From: Algoriphagus sp. A40
GTDB taxonomy: Bacteria > Bacteroidota > Bacteroidia > Cytophagales > Cyclobacteriaceae
Direction of reading: 5' to 3'
NCBI RefSeq assembly: GCF_002002735.1
Contig: NZ_MUNY01000078.1
Coordinates: 1-64,000 of the forward strand
Length of the DNA: 64,000 nt
Shown here: piece by piece, positions 52,628 through 61,801 of the stretch
How positions within the stretch are numbered: position 1 is the first letter of the stretch
Layout: every line of letters starts with the position of its first letter
Program-made: the position numbers and the translations under genes
The notes under the pieces: generated by a model
Told to the model about the DNA's origin: nothing
Seen by the model: the letters and a program-made list of their open reading frames with translations, nothing else
Databases searched by the model: none

Positions 52628-53812
52628 TTATTTATTATCTAAAAGTCCCCGACCACTCTTACGGATTAGTCCGCTGTCGGTTAGTTCTTTTGCCAAAACA
52701 TCCAGCAAGCCGTTTACAAATTGCTTGCTTTTGGGTGTGCTGTAGGTTTTGGATATGTCAATATACTCGTTGATACTGACTTTTACCGGGATGCTTGGAA
52801 AATGCTTCATCTCGGCAATTGCCATCGAAATGATGATTTTATCAGTATAGGCCAGTCGCTCAATGTCCCAGTTTTTGGTTTTTTGGGCAATCAGGGCTTT
52901 ACTCATTGCATCATTTTCGATGGTGAAGTTAAAGATATTTTGAAAAAACTCTTTATCCTCATCCCAGTTCATTGCAATCTCCGGCATTTGATCTCCTTCT
53001 GATTCTTCAGATCCGGAAGCGTTTTTCAATACTTTGGAAGCCAGACTTCTGACCACGGATTTGTTTTCGGTCCAGTTTAGATCTTTTTCAGAAAAGAAGT
53101 TGAGTATGACTTCGTTTTTGAAAATCACTTTTTTCAGAAGGTCATCTGCCGCCTCATAGTCTTGCTCAAGCGTTGGCTCGGCAATCTTCAAATATTCCTG
53201 ATAAGGCTCGGAAGTTTTGATGTAATCCCTAAACCACTCTTTGATCTCAAGCTCGATATCATCGAGATTGACGTTGTTTCTGGCCAAAGCAGCCTGATAG
53301 ATAGGAGATTCTCTGATGGTTTTCAGCACCTGATTGTTGGCCAAATTCAGTTCATTGGCAAAGGCAATCGGGTTGTCTCCTGCCAGTTTTTTCTTTTTTT
53401 CGATTTCTTTTTCGACATGCTTGGCAAATGCCTGTAGCAACTCAATTGCCAACAGATATAGCTGCGGGATTCGTTCCGCAGAGGTGACCATGTTTTTCAG
53501 CATAAACTGATGGTCTTTTTCATTTGCTGCATGGTATTGCTTCAATGCCTGAAGTACCACCTGTTTGATTTTTGCCTTGGATTCAGATGCTTTCAGCAAA
53601 CTTTCATTTTCCAGGTTTTGGTCAAAAAGCTTCACCGCCTCCTCAGCGTCCTTGGTCAAGGCAGGTTTGTCCTGCACTTCCATACTGTTGAGGTCCGGCA
53701 GAAAAGACTCCCTGATAAAGTCTCTGGCAATATTGAGATTAGATCCTTTGCATTGTTCATAGGCATATAGATTCTGAAATGCCTTGACTCTGAGGATTCT
53801 TCTGTTTAGCAT
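52628..53812 (-). CDS. nusB: Transcription antitermination factor NusB, enlarged form
   Basis: This 394-residue protein has the NusB start (MLNRRILRVKAFQNLYAYEQ) and the NusB end (AYTDKIIISMAIAEMKHFPS, INEYIDISKTYSTPKSKQFV). About 250 extra residues lie between the two halves. E. coli NusB is 139 residues; Bacteroidota forms are longer, and this one is at the upper end. The insert is helical and Lys/Glu-rich. I use the ATG at 53812; an upstream frame start at 53887 adds 25 unlikely residues. It heads the nusB-ytxH-DUF1573-yajC-ybbR-coaE operon. Confidence 0.92.
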   Translation of the reverse strand: MLNRRILRVKAFQNLYAYEQCKGSNLNIARDFIRESFLPDLNSMEVQDKPALTKDAEEAVKLFDQNLENESLLKASESKAKIKQVVLQALKQYHAANEKDHQFMLKNMVTSAERIPQLYLLAIELLQAFAKHVEKEIEKKKKLAGDNPIAFANELNLANNQVLKTIRESPIYQAALARNNVNLDDIELEIKEWFRDYIKTSEPYQEYLKIAEPTLEQDYEAADDLLKKVIFKNEVILNFFSEKDLNWTENKSVVRSLASKVLKNASGSEESEGDQMPEIAMNWDEDKEFFQNIFNFTIENDAMSKALIAQKTKNWDIERLAYTDKIIISMAIAEMKHFPSIPVKVSINEYIDISKTYSTPKSKQFVNGLLDVLAKELTDSGLIRKSGRGLLDNK

Positions 53813-53873
53813 ATAGGTTTTAAAAGAGCCGTAAATATAGAGAATTTTGGACGGGGTAAGCCATCCGTTATTG

Positions 53874-53911
53874 GACAAAAAAACCACCGAAAGTAAGCCT
53901 CCGGTGGTTTT
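53874..53911 (-). terminator. Terminator after the amino-acid dehydrogenase gene
   Basis: On the minus strand AAAACCACCG (from 53911) pairs with CGGTGGTTTT, followed by a run of seven T residues ending near 53877. It separates the dehydrogenase transcript from the nusB operon. Confidence 0.92.
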
Positions 53912-53931
53912 ATGGAATTGAGAGATTGATT

Positions 53932-55032
53932 TTAGAAAGGAAGTTTAATTCTTCCGATTGATTCAATTCGGGCTTTTGCAGCCTCAATAGCTGCCTGCTG
54001 GGCCGGAATGTTTTCCTTTTCGGATTTATCCAAAATGGTCAAACAGGTGTCATATATTTTTTCCGTCTGAGAAAAAACAGTCTCCTCATGGTAATCTCCG
54101 TAGTATTCAGCCCCGACATTGATCACCCCACCGGCATTGATCAAGAAGTCAGGAGCGTAGATGATCCCTTTTTCCAAAAGGATTTTGCCATGCTTGGCCT
54201 CATCTTTCAGTTGATTGTTGGCCCCACCTGCTACTACAGCGCACTTCAGGCGATCAATTGACTGATCGTTGATCGTGGCACCAAGTGCACATGGTGCATA
54301 AATGTCCATTGGCAGGTCATAGATCACATTTGGATCCACGACCGTGGCACCCGTGGCCCTGGCTATTTCTTTGAGCTTGCCTTCAAAAATGTCTGTGATC
54401 AGAATCTCAGCTCCTTCTTTTACGAGGTATTCGATCAGGTATTTTCCAACCTGACCCACACCTTGGACACCGATTTTCTTTCCGGTCAAGGAGTCCGAAC
54501 CAAAGGCTTTTTTTGCAGCAGCTTTCATTCCCATATACACTCCGAACGCAGTCACGGGTGACGGATCGCCGGCTCCTCCTTTGATTTTGGGAAGTCCGGT
54601 TACATGGCGGGTTTCCATGGAAATGTATTCCATGTCGGAAGTTTTCATGTTTACATCTTCGGCAGTCACATAGCGTCCGCCCAAGCTTTCAACAAATCTT
54701 CCGAATCTTCTCAGGAAGGCTTCATTTTTCAGTTTTGGATCTCCGATGATGACAGCTTTTCCTCCACCCAGATTAAGTCCGGCAAGTGCATTTTTGAAAG
54801 TCATTCCCCGGGAAAGTCTCAGTACATCGGTGATTGCCTCTTCTTCTGAGGCGTAAGGCCACATGCGGGTACCGCCCAAAGCTGGGCCAAGAACCGTATT
54901 ATGAATGCCGATGAGTGCTTTTAGGCCTGTTGCCTGGTCATGACATATCACGAGTTGCTCGTGATCCATGGTGCTGATTTGTCCAAATATGGATCCTTCC
55001 CGCACCGTTTCGGTTGCATTAATCTCTAACAT
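53932..55032 (-). CDS. Glu/Leu/Phe/Val-type amino-acid dehydrogenase
   Basis: This 366-residue enzyme deaminates a branched-chain or similar amino acid with NAD. The substrate-binding LNLGGGKAVIIGDP and the Rossmann motif GVQGVGQVGKYL are intact, as is NAGGVINVGAEY near the end. The size and these motifs fit leucine dehydrogenase better than glutamate dehydrogenase (about 420-450 residues). The name of the substrate needs assay data. A good promoter lies at 55094-55123 and a terminator follows. Confidence 0.92.
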   Translation of the reverse strand: MLEINATETVREGSIFGQISTMDHEQLVICHDQATGLKALIGIHNTVLGPALGGTRMWPYASEEEAITDVLRLSRGMTFKNALAGLNLGGGKAVIIGDPKLKNEAFLRRFGRFVESLGGRYVTAEDVNMKTSDMEYISMETRHVTGLPKIKGGAGDPSPVTAFGVYMGMKAAAKKAFGSDSLTGKKIGVQGVGQVGKYLIEYLVKEGAEILITDIFEGKLKEIARATGATVVDPNVIYDLPMDIYAPCALGATINDQSIDRLKCAVVAGGANNQLKDEAKHGKILLEKGIIYAPDFLINAGGVINVGAEYYGDYHEETVFSQTEKIYDTCLTILDKSEKENIPAQQAAIEAAKARIESIGRIKLPF

Positions 55033-55093
55033 GTGAACTTAGCTTTTTAGAATATGTTATATTTGGGTTGTTGCCTCCGTAAAAAGGCTGATA

Positions 55094-55123
55094 CAAAATT
55101 AAATACTTTTATCAGCCAACAAA
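55094..55123 (-). promoter_or_regulatory. Promoter of the amino-acid dehydrogenase gene
   Basis: On the minus strand TTTG (55123-55120) and TAATTTTG (55101-55094) are 18 bases apart and match the -33/-7 consensus. The start would lie near 55088, about 55 bases before the ATG. Confidence 0.65.
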
Positions 55124-55178
55124 GGAAATGTATCAGTAGTTTCTGTAAGCTAATATTCAATTTTAAAGTTTTTATTTG

Positions 55179-56969
55179 GTGAAGCCACTTTGGAGAATCA
55201 ATAAGTATTTATACAAATACAAGGGTTTAATTCTGTTGGGGATACTATTTACCGTGATCTCAAACATCTTCGTAATTATCCCTGCGCAACTGGTGAGAAT
55301 AGCGATAGATTATGTGGTGGAGAGTTTTGCACTTTACCGCCCTTTGATGCAGGGTGGAATGGGGGAAATCGCCCGTGAAAATTTTTTACAGTACGTATTT
55401 ATTTTCGGGATTTTAATCTTAGTCATGGCTTTGTTGAGAGGTTTTTTTCTTTTCCTCGTCCGGCAAACCATTATCATCATGTCGCGAAAGGTGGAATATG
55501 ACATGAAGAATGAACTCTTTGTGCATTACCAAAATCTTCCCTTGAGTTTTTACCGGAAAAACAGCACTGGGGACCTGATGGCCAGGATTACCGAAGATGT
55601 AAGCCGCGTAAGGATGTATCTCGGTCCAGCCATTATGTATGGGGTAAGTTTGCTTACGCTATTTCCGATGGTGATTTTTTACATGATATCGGTCAATCCA
55701 GAGTTGACGCTTTATTCCCTCTTGCCGCTCCCGATCCTGTCAGTGAGTATTTATTTTGTAAACAATCTGATCAATGAGCGGTCTGAGAAAATCCAAAGAA
55801 GTCTATCAGAGTTGAGCACTTTTGTTCAGGAGGCGTTTTCGGGTATCCGGGTTTTGAAAGCATTTGTTCGGGAAGAGGATTCGGCAAGAGAATTTGCCAT
55901 AGCCAGTGAGGAGTACAAGCACAAATCCATCGAATTGACTCGGGTGAATGCCTTGTTTTTCCCTTTGATTATGGCCTTGGTGGGCATTTCTACGATCATT
56001 ACAGTTTATGTGGGAGGGATAATGGTGATAGAGGGTGAGATTGGCTATGGGGTAATCGCAGAGTTTATCCTGTATGTTAACATCCTGACATGGCCGGTGA
56101 CTTCCCTCGGTTGGGTTACCAGTATTGTGCAGCGGGCCGCTGCGTCCCAGACCAGAATCAATGAGTTTCTTGATATTCAAAACGATTTGGTCAGTACCGA
56201 AAACCTGGAAGCGGATATTCACGGGGAGATTCAGGTGAAAAATCTGACTTTTGTTTATCCCGAATCGGGAATCAAAGCGCTTGACCAAGTTTCGTTTGAA
56301 ATCAAAGCAGGCCAGACTTTGGGGATCATCGGGACGACAGGTTCGGGCAAATCCACTATCGCCAACCTGTTGATGCGGATGTATGACCCTGCTGAAGGGG
56401 AAATTCTGGTTGATGGGAAAAATATTCGCCGGTATAATATTTCGGGATTAAGAAGGCAAATCGGTTTTGTGCCGCAGGATGTGTTCCTCTTTTCTGACAC
56501 CATCTCCAATAATATTGCATTTGGATTGGACCAAGCAGATCAGACGTTGATCGAGAAAGCAGCAAAGGATGCGGATGTTTACCAAAACATCATCGATTTT
56601 CCAAAGGGTTTTGAAACGATGCTCGGAGAGCGTGGGATCACACTTTCCGGGGGACAAAAACAGCGGGTTTCCATTGCCAGGGCAATCGCAAAGGAGCCCA
56701 AAATCCTGATTTTGGACGATTGTCTATCTGCAGTGGATACAAAAACAGAAAACTCAATCCTGACCGCACTGCGGAAAATTATGGAAAACCGCACCTCTGT
56801 GATCATTTCCCATCGGGTTTCCTCTGCCAAGCTGGCCGACCACATCATTGTGCTGGATGACGGGAAAATCATTGAGCGCGGTGATCATGAATCTTTAATG
56901 AGCCAAAAGGGAGTTTATGCCGAGCTGTTTGAAAAGCAGACTCAATCCGGGGAGCCAATCGAGGGTTGA
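55179..56969 (+). CDS. ABC transporter, fused permease and ATPase (MsbA/exporter type)
   Basis: This 596-residue half-transporter has six helices (residues 1-310) and an ATPase domain. Walker A is GTTGSGKST, the signature motif is LSGGQKQR, and Walker B is ILILDD. It probably exports lipids or drugs as a homodimer. I use GTG at 55179 (MKPLWRINKYLYKYKG) because it begins at the usual N-terminus; a TTG one codon earlier is possible. The downstream coiled-coil gene starts 69 bases after it. Confidence 0.92.
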   Translation: MKPLWRINKYLYKYKGLILLGILFTVISNIFVIIPAQLVRIAIDYVVESFALYRPLMQGGMGEIARENFLQYVFIFGILILVMALLRGFFLFLVRQTIIIMSRKVEYDMKNELFVHYQNLPLSFYRKNSTGDLMARITEDVSRVRMYLGPAIMYGVSLLTLFPMVIFYMISVNPELTLYSLLPLPILSVSIYFVNNLINERSEKIQRSLSELSTFVQEAFSGIRVLKAFVREEDSAREFAIASEEYKHKSIELTRVNALFFPLIMALVGISTIITVYVGGIMVIEGEIGYGVIAEFILYVNILTWPVTSLGWVTSIVQRAAASQTRINEFLDIQNDLVSTENLEADIHGEIQVKNLTFVYPESGIKALDQVSFEIKAGQTLGIIGTTGSGKSTIANLLMRMYDPAEGEILVDGKNIRRYNISGLRRQIGFVPQDVFLFSDTISNNIAFGLDQADQTLIEKAAKDADVYQNIIDFPKGFETMLGERGITLSGGQKQRVSIARAIAKEPKILILDDCLSAVDTKTENSILTALRKIMENRTSVIISHRVSSAKLADHIIVLDDGKIIERGDHESLMSQKGVYAELFEKQTQSGEPIEG

Positions 56970-57038
56970 TTTTGGGTGGAGCCCACTGGTTTTCAGGATT
57001 TTCCCCTAACTTGTATGTCCAACCTTTCACTTTTAGCC

Positions 57039-57356
57039 ATGGAAAACAAGAAATCAACAACTCAGGATATTGAAGAAGTCCTACAGGAAATTGGAAGCAA
57101 AATAGAAGAGCTTATTCAAAAAGGTGCGGAAGCCGGCACCGAAGTGAAGGAAGAAATTGAGCAAAAAATTAAGGATCTGAAGGAGAACAAAACAACTCTG
57201 GAAGAAGAACTGAGGAAAGGAAAGGAGTTGTTGGAGCGGGAATTCAAAGAAAAAAAGGAAGAGCTGGAGCCCAAGATTCAGGAGTCCAAAGGTTTTTTGA
57301 AAGAAGGATTCCGGCAGATTGGATTGGGAATAAAGGCGCTTTTTGGTAAAAAATAA
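57039..57356 (+). CDS. Small coiled-coil protein of unknown function
   Basis: This 105-residue protein (MENKKSTTQDIEEVLQ) is highly charged and almost entirely helical, with heptad patterns over residues 10-85, ending in a short hydrophobic stretch (IGLGIKALFGKK). No signal peptide or domain is recognised. I use the ATG at 57039; longer frames begin in non-coding sequence. It lies between an ABC exporter and a convergent PPIase gene. Confidence 0.72.
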   Translation: MENKKSTTQDIEEVLQEIGSKIEELIQKGAEAGTEVKEEIEQKIKDLKENKTTLEEELRKGKELLEREFKEKKEELEPKIQESKGFLKEGFRQIGLGIKALFGKK

Positions 57357-57470
57357 CAGGCCCTAACCGTAATCTTGCCAGTAGCCTAATGGTCAAAACA
57401 CGGTTCCTGGAAGATTGATGTGGGAAGTGCCCATTAACCCCAAACTGATTTTCTCCCGTAAATCACAAGA

Positions 57471-57517
57471 AAAATGCCCCCAAGAATTTTTTAACTTCTT
57501 GGGGGCATTTCATTTTT
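57471..57517. terminator. Bidirectional terminator with the repeated TGCCCCCAAGAA core
   Basis: TGCCCCCAAGAA (57475-57486) pairs with TTCTTGGGGGCA (57496-57507), a perfect 12-bp stem with a 9-base loop, an A run before it and a T run after it. It ends the coiled-coil gene and the minus-strand surA gene. The arm shares its first 12 bases with the terminator at 47338. Confidence 0.93.
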
Positions 57518-57532
57518 TGTCCAGGGAATTTT

Positions 57533-58897
57533 CTATTTCCCCTGCAGGACATTGCATCGGTCATAGGCCGGATCGATGTCTATAAACACATCTTCTTTGG
57601 CGGTAATAAACCATTTGCTAAGCACATCCTCTTCTTTTCTGCGAAGGGTTGCTGCCTTCATTTTTTCATAATCATCATTCAAATTGGCCCGGTGTGCTGG
57701 GTATTTGGCATGGTAATACAAGATTCTCACCTTGGTGCCTTCTCTGGGATCTTCGAATCGGATGGGATTGGTAATATTCCCCACGGCCATGGTGTCAATG
57801 GTGAAATAGAGTACGGGATCTTCCAAAGTTCTGAGAGAAAGGCGGTTTGAGTTGGTGGAAGGATCAGTAAAATACCCGCCATTGTCAGAAGTGCCTCGGT
57901 CTTCGGAATATTCTTTAGCGGCTTTTGCAAAGTCAATTTTCTCAGCTAAGATTTGTTTTTTCAAGCTGTCCAGGTATCGTTCTGCCTTAAGGATGTCCTC
58001 CTCAGTAGCTTTTGGTATTCTGAGAATATGACGGGTGTTGAAAGTGCTTCCTTTGATTTCGAGCAGTTGGATCATGTGAAAGCCAAATTGGGTTTCTACG
58101 GGATCGCTGATCTCACCCTGACGGAGTCCCAATGCTGTTGATTCATATTCCGGAGCTAATTCGCCTCTGCGGAAAAAGCCCAAATCGCCTCCTTGGGCCC
58201 CTGAACCTGGATCTTCTGAGTGCCTTTTGGCCAAATCTGCAAAGTCAGCTTTGCCGTCTAATATGTCTTGCTTGAACTGCCGAAGTTGAGCAATGATTTC
58301 TTCCCTGACTTTGGCATTTACGACAGGTTTTTTTACGATTTGCCCTACAGTAGCCTCAGAAGTGAACAGGGGAAGGGAATCCGTAGGAATGCTGTTGAAG
58401 AAGGTCCTGACTTCCGCCGGAGAGACCGTCAGTCCTTCGGTGATTTTTGCCCGCATTTTGGACACGATCATCTGTTCACGGATCACATCTTCAAGTTCGC
58501 TTTTCAACTGCTCGGCTGTTTTCCCATACATTTGGATCAGGGCAGCTTCGTCTCCGCCAAACTGTTGCAACACGGCATTGAATCTGTTGTCTACCTGGAG
58601 CATTACTTCAGGCTCTGTCACCAAAACCGAGTCAATTTCGGCTTTGGCTACCATGAGCTTGTTGATCATGAGACTTTCAAAAACATTACAGCGCGTAGGT
58701 GCCTCGATCCCCTGTTGGGCCTGAGCCAATGCTTCGATGTAGGTTTGTTGCACATCTGATTCCAGGACAATGTTGTTGTCCACTTTGGCGACGATTTTAT
58801 CTAAGACTTGTCCGGTAGGCGGGGCTTCCTGAGCAAAAGTCTGACTCAGAGCCATCGCTCCAAAAAGGCTGAGAATAAGTCGGTTTAGAAATTTCAT
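57533..58897 (-). CDS. SurA-like periplasmic peptidyl-prolyl isomerase
   Basis: This 454-residue protein has a signal peptide (MKFLNRLILSLFGAMALSQT, ending FAQ), an N-terminal SurA chaperone domain (VLDKIVAKVDNNIVLESDV) and two parvulin domains (about 180-275 and 290-390), recognisable by SEDPGSGAQGGDLGFFRRGEL and the weaker SEDRGTSDNGGYFT. It chaperones outer-membrane proteins. The ATG at 58897 gives a normal signal peptide. It follows a second PPIase gene after 44 bases. Confidence 0.92.
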   Translation of the reverse strand: MKFLNRLILSLFGAMALSQTFAQEAPPTGQVLDKIVAKVDNNIVLESDVQQTYIEALAQAQQGIEAPTRCNVFESLMINKLMVAKAEIDSVLVTEPEVMLQVDNRFNAVLQQFGGDEAALIQMYGKTAEQLKSELEDVIREQMIVSKMRAKITEGLTVSPAEVRTFFNSIPTDSLPLFTSEATVGQIVKKPVVNAKVREEIIAQLRQFKQDILDGKADFADLAKRHSEDPGSGAQGGDLGFFRRGELAPEYESTALGLRQGEISDPVETQFGFHMIQLLEIKGSTFNTRHILRIPKATEEDILKAERYLDSLKKQILAEKIDFAKAAKEYSEDRGTSDNGGYFTDPSTNSNRLSLRTLEDPVLYFTIDTMAVGNITNPIRFEDPREGTKVRILYYHAKYPAHRANLNDDYEKMKAATLRRKEEDVLSKWFITAKEDVFIDIDPAYDRCNVLQGK

Positions 58898-58941
58898 GGG
58901 ATTTGGTGATCTTTTTTTCCCGGTGTCGGGGATCATTTACT

Positions 58942-60936
58942 TTATTGATTCAACGCCAGAAAAGCTTCCTCTTTAACCTGGGAGTTGATCTGGATCGGGT
59001 ATTTACTTTTTAAAGATTCAATCAGGGTTTTGTCCAGGTACTCCTGATAATCCCTGATGACCAAACCTCTGGATTCTTCAAATTTCCGGGGTTCGGCAGG
59101 GAGTTTTTGGCCTGTCACGACCAAATAAAGAATCCCATCCACCTGGATTTCCTGATAGGCAAGCTGGGTGTCAATTTGGGATAAAACAGGATGGTCAGCA
59201 TATTCGAAAAGGCCGGATTCTGTCTGAAAAGCCAGAGTTGAATTGGCCTTGTAAGCTGCTTCAAATTCACGTATCATGGGTTCATTGTACCCTTTTCCCT
59301 GAATAGCATTTCGGGCATTTTCCAATTGGGAAGTATCCAGTACCTTGACGACAAAGGCTTCCAATCTGTTTTTCCACTGGTATTGGTCGATGTTTTTTCG
59401 GAAAAACTCCACTTGTCCCAGAGAATCCTGAATGCCCTTTTCCCAAACTTCCTGATTCATAAGCGAAAACAGCAGAATTCCATCACGGTATTCCTTGAGC
59501 AGCATTTGGTACTCTTTGTTGTTTGCTTCCAGGTCTTTTTCCTCTGTTTTGGACAAAGTTTCAGCCACAAATCGCTCATACCAAATGTCAAAAGTTCCTC
59601 CATTGATTTTTGGGCTGACTTCTTCACTTTCCATGAAAGTGGATAGGTCAGAGGCAAGGTAGGTTTTTCCCTGAAGTTTAAACAAAGGTGACTTGCCAAG
59701 TGATTTGCTGGCAAGTGGTGAACTGAAATCTGCTTTCGCAACCGGATTGAGAACTTGGGACAAATTGTTGACAGAGGCTTCGTCTTCTTCAAAACCATAC
59801 CGGGCTTTTTGGATTGCGACAACCTGGGATTGGATCATTCCGGATCGGGAATCTCTCAAAATTTTTGAGCGAATATTTTCTTCCATATCCTCGAAAGAAT
59901 CAATGGGCTTTTTTTCCTCAAGGCGAAGAATATGATACCCGTATTGAGACTTGAGAGGTGGGGATACTTCGCCGGTTTCAGTAAGAGAAAAGGCCGCCAT
60001 TTCAAATTCCGGAATCATGCTTCCAATACCAAACCATGGGAGCAATCCCCCTCTTTGGCTTGTGGCAGGATCTTCGGAGAAAGTCTTTACAATGTCTTCC
60101 CAAACGGTATTTTCCTTTTGAATTTCCGCATAGATATCAGAGATTTTCCTTCGGGCATTCTCTTCCTGGGTAGGGTCTTCTGCATCAAAACGTACCAAAA
60201 TATGGGACACTCTCACTTGGCCCGGATTGGGCTGGCGATCTTGGACCTTGATGATGTGATAGCCAAAATTGGTCAAAACAGGATCAGAAACCTGCCCTGG
60301 TTGAAGGGTATAGGCGGCATCTTCAAATGGCTGTACCATCTGAAGACTGGTAAAATACCCCAGATCCCCTTTGTTGATTTTGGCAGAGGGATCATCGGAA
60401 TATAGGACTGCAAGTTCATTGATATTTCCTCCATTTTCGATTTCACCTTTGACTTTCAATGCCATTTTCAAGACAATCAAACTGTCCTCAGTGCTTGCAT
60501 TTGGAGGAAATTGGAAAAGAATGTGACTGGCACGGACCACCTCCTGCATCCTGGAATAGGCTTTGCGAAGCTCACCTTCTTCCAGAGAATTTTTTATCAG
60601 GTAGGGATAAATTAAAGTTTCTTTGAAAGAATTGAATTCTCTGGAGAATTCCTCTGATTTATCCAATCCCAAAGCCTCGGCTTCCCGGACTTTCAGTTTG
60701 TAATTAATAAATAAATCCAGATTTTCCTCAAATTCCTCCCGGCTGACACCAGACACTTGGGTATCGTTGCTTTTTCCTTTGGAAATCAGGTACACCAATT
60801 CATCCTTGTCCACGGGCGTTCCGCCCACTGTCAACAAGGCCTCACTGGAGTCCTGAGCAGTGGCCTTTGAACTTAGGAAAAGCAGGAATGCAACTTGAAG
60901 GGGAACTACAAATGCCGAAATGGTTCGGTGATTCAT
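58942..60936 (-). CDS. Multidomain PpiC-type peptidyl-prolyl isomerase
   Basis: This 664-residue protein has a signal peptide (ending KATAQ) and at least two parvulin domains in its first half (VLYSDDPSAKINKGDLGYFT; TFSEDPATSQRGGLLPWFG). The last 300 residues form a helical, divergent region without a named domain. It should be periplasmic and works on envelope proteins together with the SurA-like protein downstream. The ATG at 60936 is chosen over one 9 codons upstream because it starts the signal peptide. Confidence 0.9.
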   Translation of the reverse strand: MNHRTISAFVVPLQVAFLLFLSSKATAQDSSEALLTVGGTPVDKDELVYLISKGKSNDTQVSGVSREEFEENLDLFINYKLKVREAEALGLDKSEEFSREFNSFKETLIYPYLIKNSLEEGELRKAYSRMQEVVRASHILFQFPPNASTEDSLIVLKMALKVKGEIENGGNINELAVLYSDDPSAKINKGDLGYFTSLQMVQPFEDAAYTLQPGQVSDPVLTNFGYHIIKVQDRQPNPGQVRVSHILVRFDAEDPTQEENARRKISDIYAEIQKENTVWEDIVKTFSEDPATSQRGGLLPWFGIGSMIPEFEMAAFSLTETGEVSPPLKSQYGYHILRLEEKKPIDSFEDMEENIRSKILRDSRSGMIQSQVVAIQKARYGFEEDEASVNNLSQVLNPVAKADFSSPLASKSLGKSPLFKLQGKTYLASDLSTFMESEEVSPKINGGTFDIWYERFVAETLSKTEEKDLEANNKEYQMLLKEYRDGILLFSLMNQEVWEKGIQDSLGQVEFFRKNIDQYQWKNRLEAFVVKVLDTSQLENARNAIQGKGYNEPMIREFEAAYKANSTLAFQTESGLFEYADHPVLSQIDTQLAYQEIQVDGILYLVVTGQKLPAEPRKFEESRGLVIRDYQEYLDKTLIESLKSKYPIQINSQVKEEAFLALNQ

Positions 60937-61023
60937 GTACTGGCTAGCCGATTTACAATGCAATGTTACAAATTTATCAGGAATTCGAGTTGAAAGCCTT
61001 ATCGCAGGGGCATTTAACCAAAA

Positions 61024-61437
61024 TTAGGATCGAAACCATTTGATCAGTCGGCAGGTATTGGTGCCGTTTTTGGATTCAAACTCGATCTCGTCCATAATCT
61101 TTTTAACCAAAATGATGCCTAGTCCTCCTTTTCGCTTTTCAATCATGACTTTTTTGAGGTCCGGTACCTCGTAATCTAAAATATTGAAGGCTTCTCCCTG
61201 GTCAGAGATTTCAAAAATTAATTTCTCAGCGGAGTCTTTGACTTCCAATTGGATGGAATCTTGAGGATTGCAGCCGTGTGAATGGATGATCAGATTGGCA
61301 CATACCTCCTCTACCGCCAGGGTGACCTGGTGTTTTTCGATTTCAGTTAAAAGGGAGCTGCCCAGCGCTTGCTGAAGGAAAGCTCTCAGATCTGAGAGGG
61401 CCGAAGTTTGGCAGGAGATATTAAGTATGTGCTTCAT
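61024..61437 (-). CDS. RsbW-like anti-sigma/antagonist serine kinase (ATP-binding domain)
   Basis: This 137-residue protein has the GHKL ATPase fold: the N-box VEEVCANLIIHSHG, and the G1/G2 boxes SDQGEAFN and RKGGLGIILVKKIMDEIEF. It should phosphorylate the adjacent STAS protein in a partner-switching circuit. It lies 3 bases after the STAS gene. No sigma factor is nearby, so the final target is unknown. Confidence 0.9.
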   Translation of the reverse strand: MKHILNISCQTSALSDLRAFLQQALGSSLLTEIEKHQVTLAVEEVCANLIIHSHGCNPQDSIQLEVKDSAEKLIFEISDQGEAFNILDYEVPDLKKVMIEKRKGGLGIILVKKIMDEIEFESKNGTNTCRLIKWFRS

Positions 61438-61440
61438 TTT

Positions 61441-61773
61441 TTAATCTGCGAAAGCTGCTGCTCTGTCCTGGTAGATAGGAATCAGCTGGTCCAATCCCAA
61501 AATCCGGAAAACCTCATAAACCCTTGGTGTCAGGCCGCAGATTTTCATGCTGATGGCCTGTTCTTGAAAATCCTCCAAATAAGACATAAAAACGCCCAAT
61601 CCTGCAGAGGAAATGTACTCCAGGTTTTGGCCGTCTATCAGGATGGATTTGGCCCCGGATGCAATTATTTCCTGAATGGCTTCATCCAGAATGACTGAGT
61701 TGCTGGCGTCGACCTCTCCGAACAGACTGAGGATGTCATTTTGTTTTTCTTTTGTTTTTTCCAGACGAAGCAT
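61441..61773 (-). CDS. STAS-domain anti-sigma factor antagonist
   Basis: This 110-residue protein has a single STAS domain. The motif YISSAGLGVFMSYL contains the serine that is phosphorylated in RsbV/SpoIIAA proteins. It links the SpoIIE-type phosphatase encoded upstream and the kinase encoded downstream. It begins 28 bases after the phosphatase gene ends. Confidence 0.92.
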   Translation of the reverse strand: MLRLEKTKEKQNDILSLFGEVDASNSVILDEAIQEIIASGAKSILIDGQNLEYISSAGLGVFMSYLEDFQEQAISMKICGLTPRVYEVFRILGLDQLIPIYQDRAAAFAD

Positions 61774-61801
61774 GACTTACGGATTCTTAATACTATATGT
61801 T

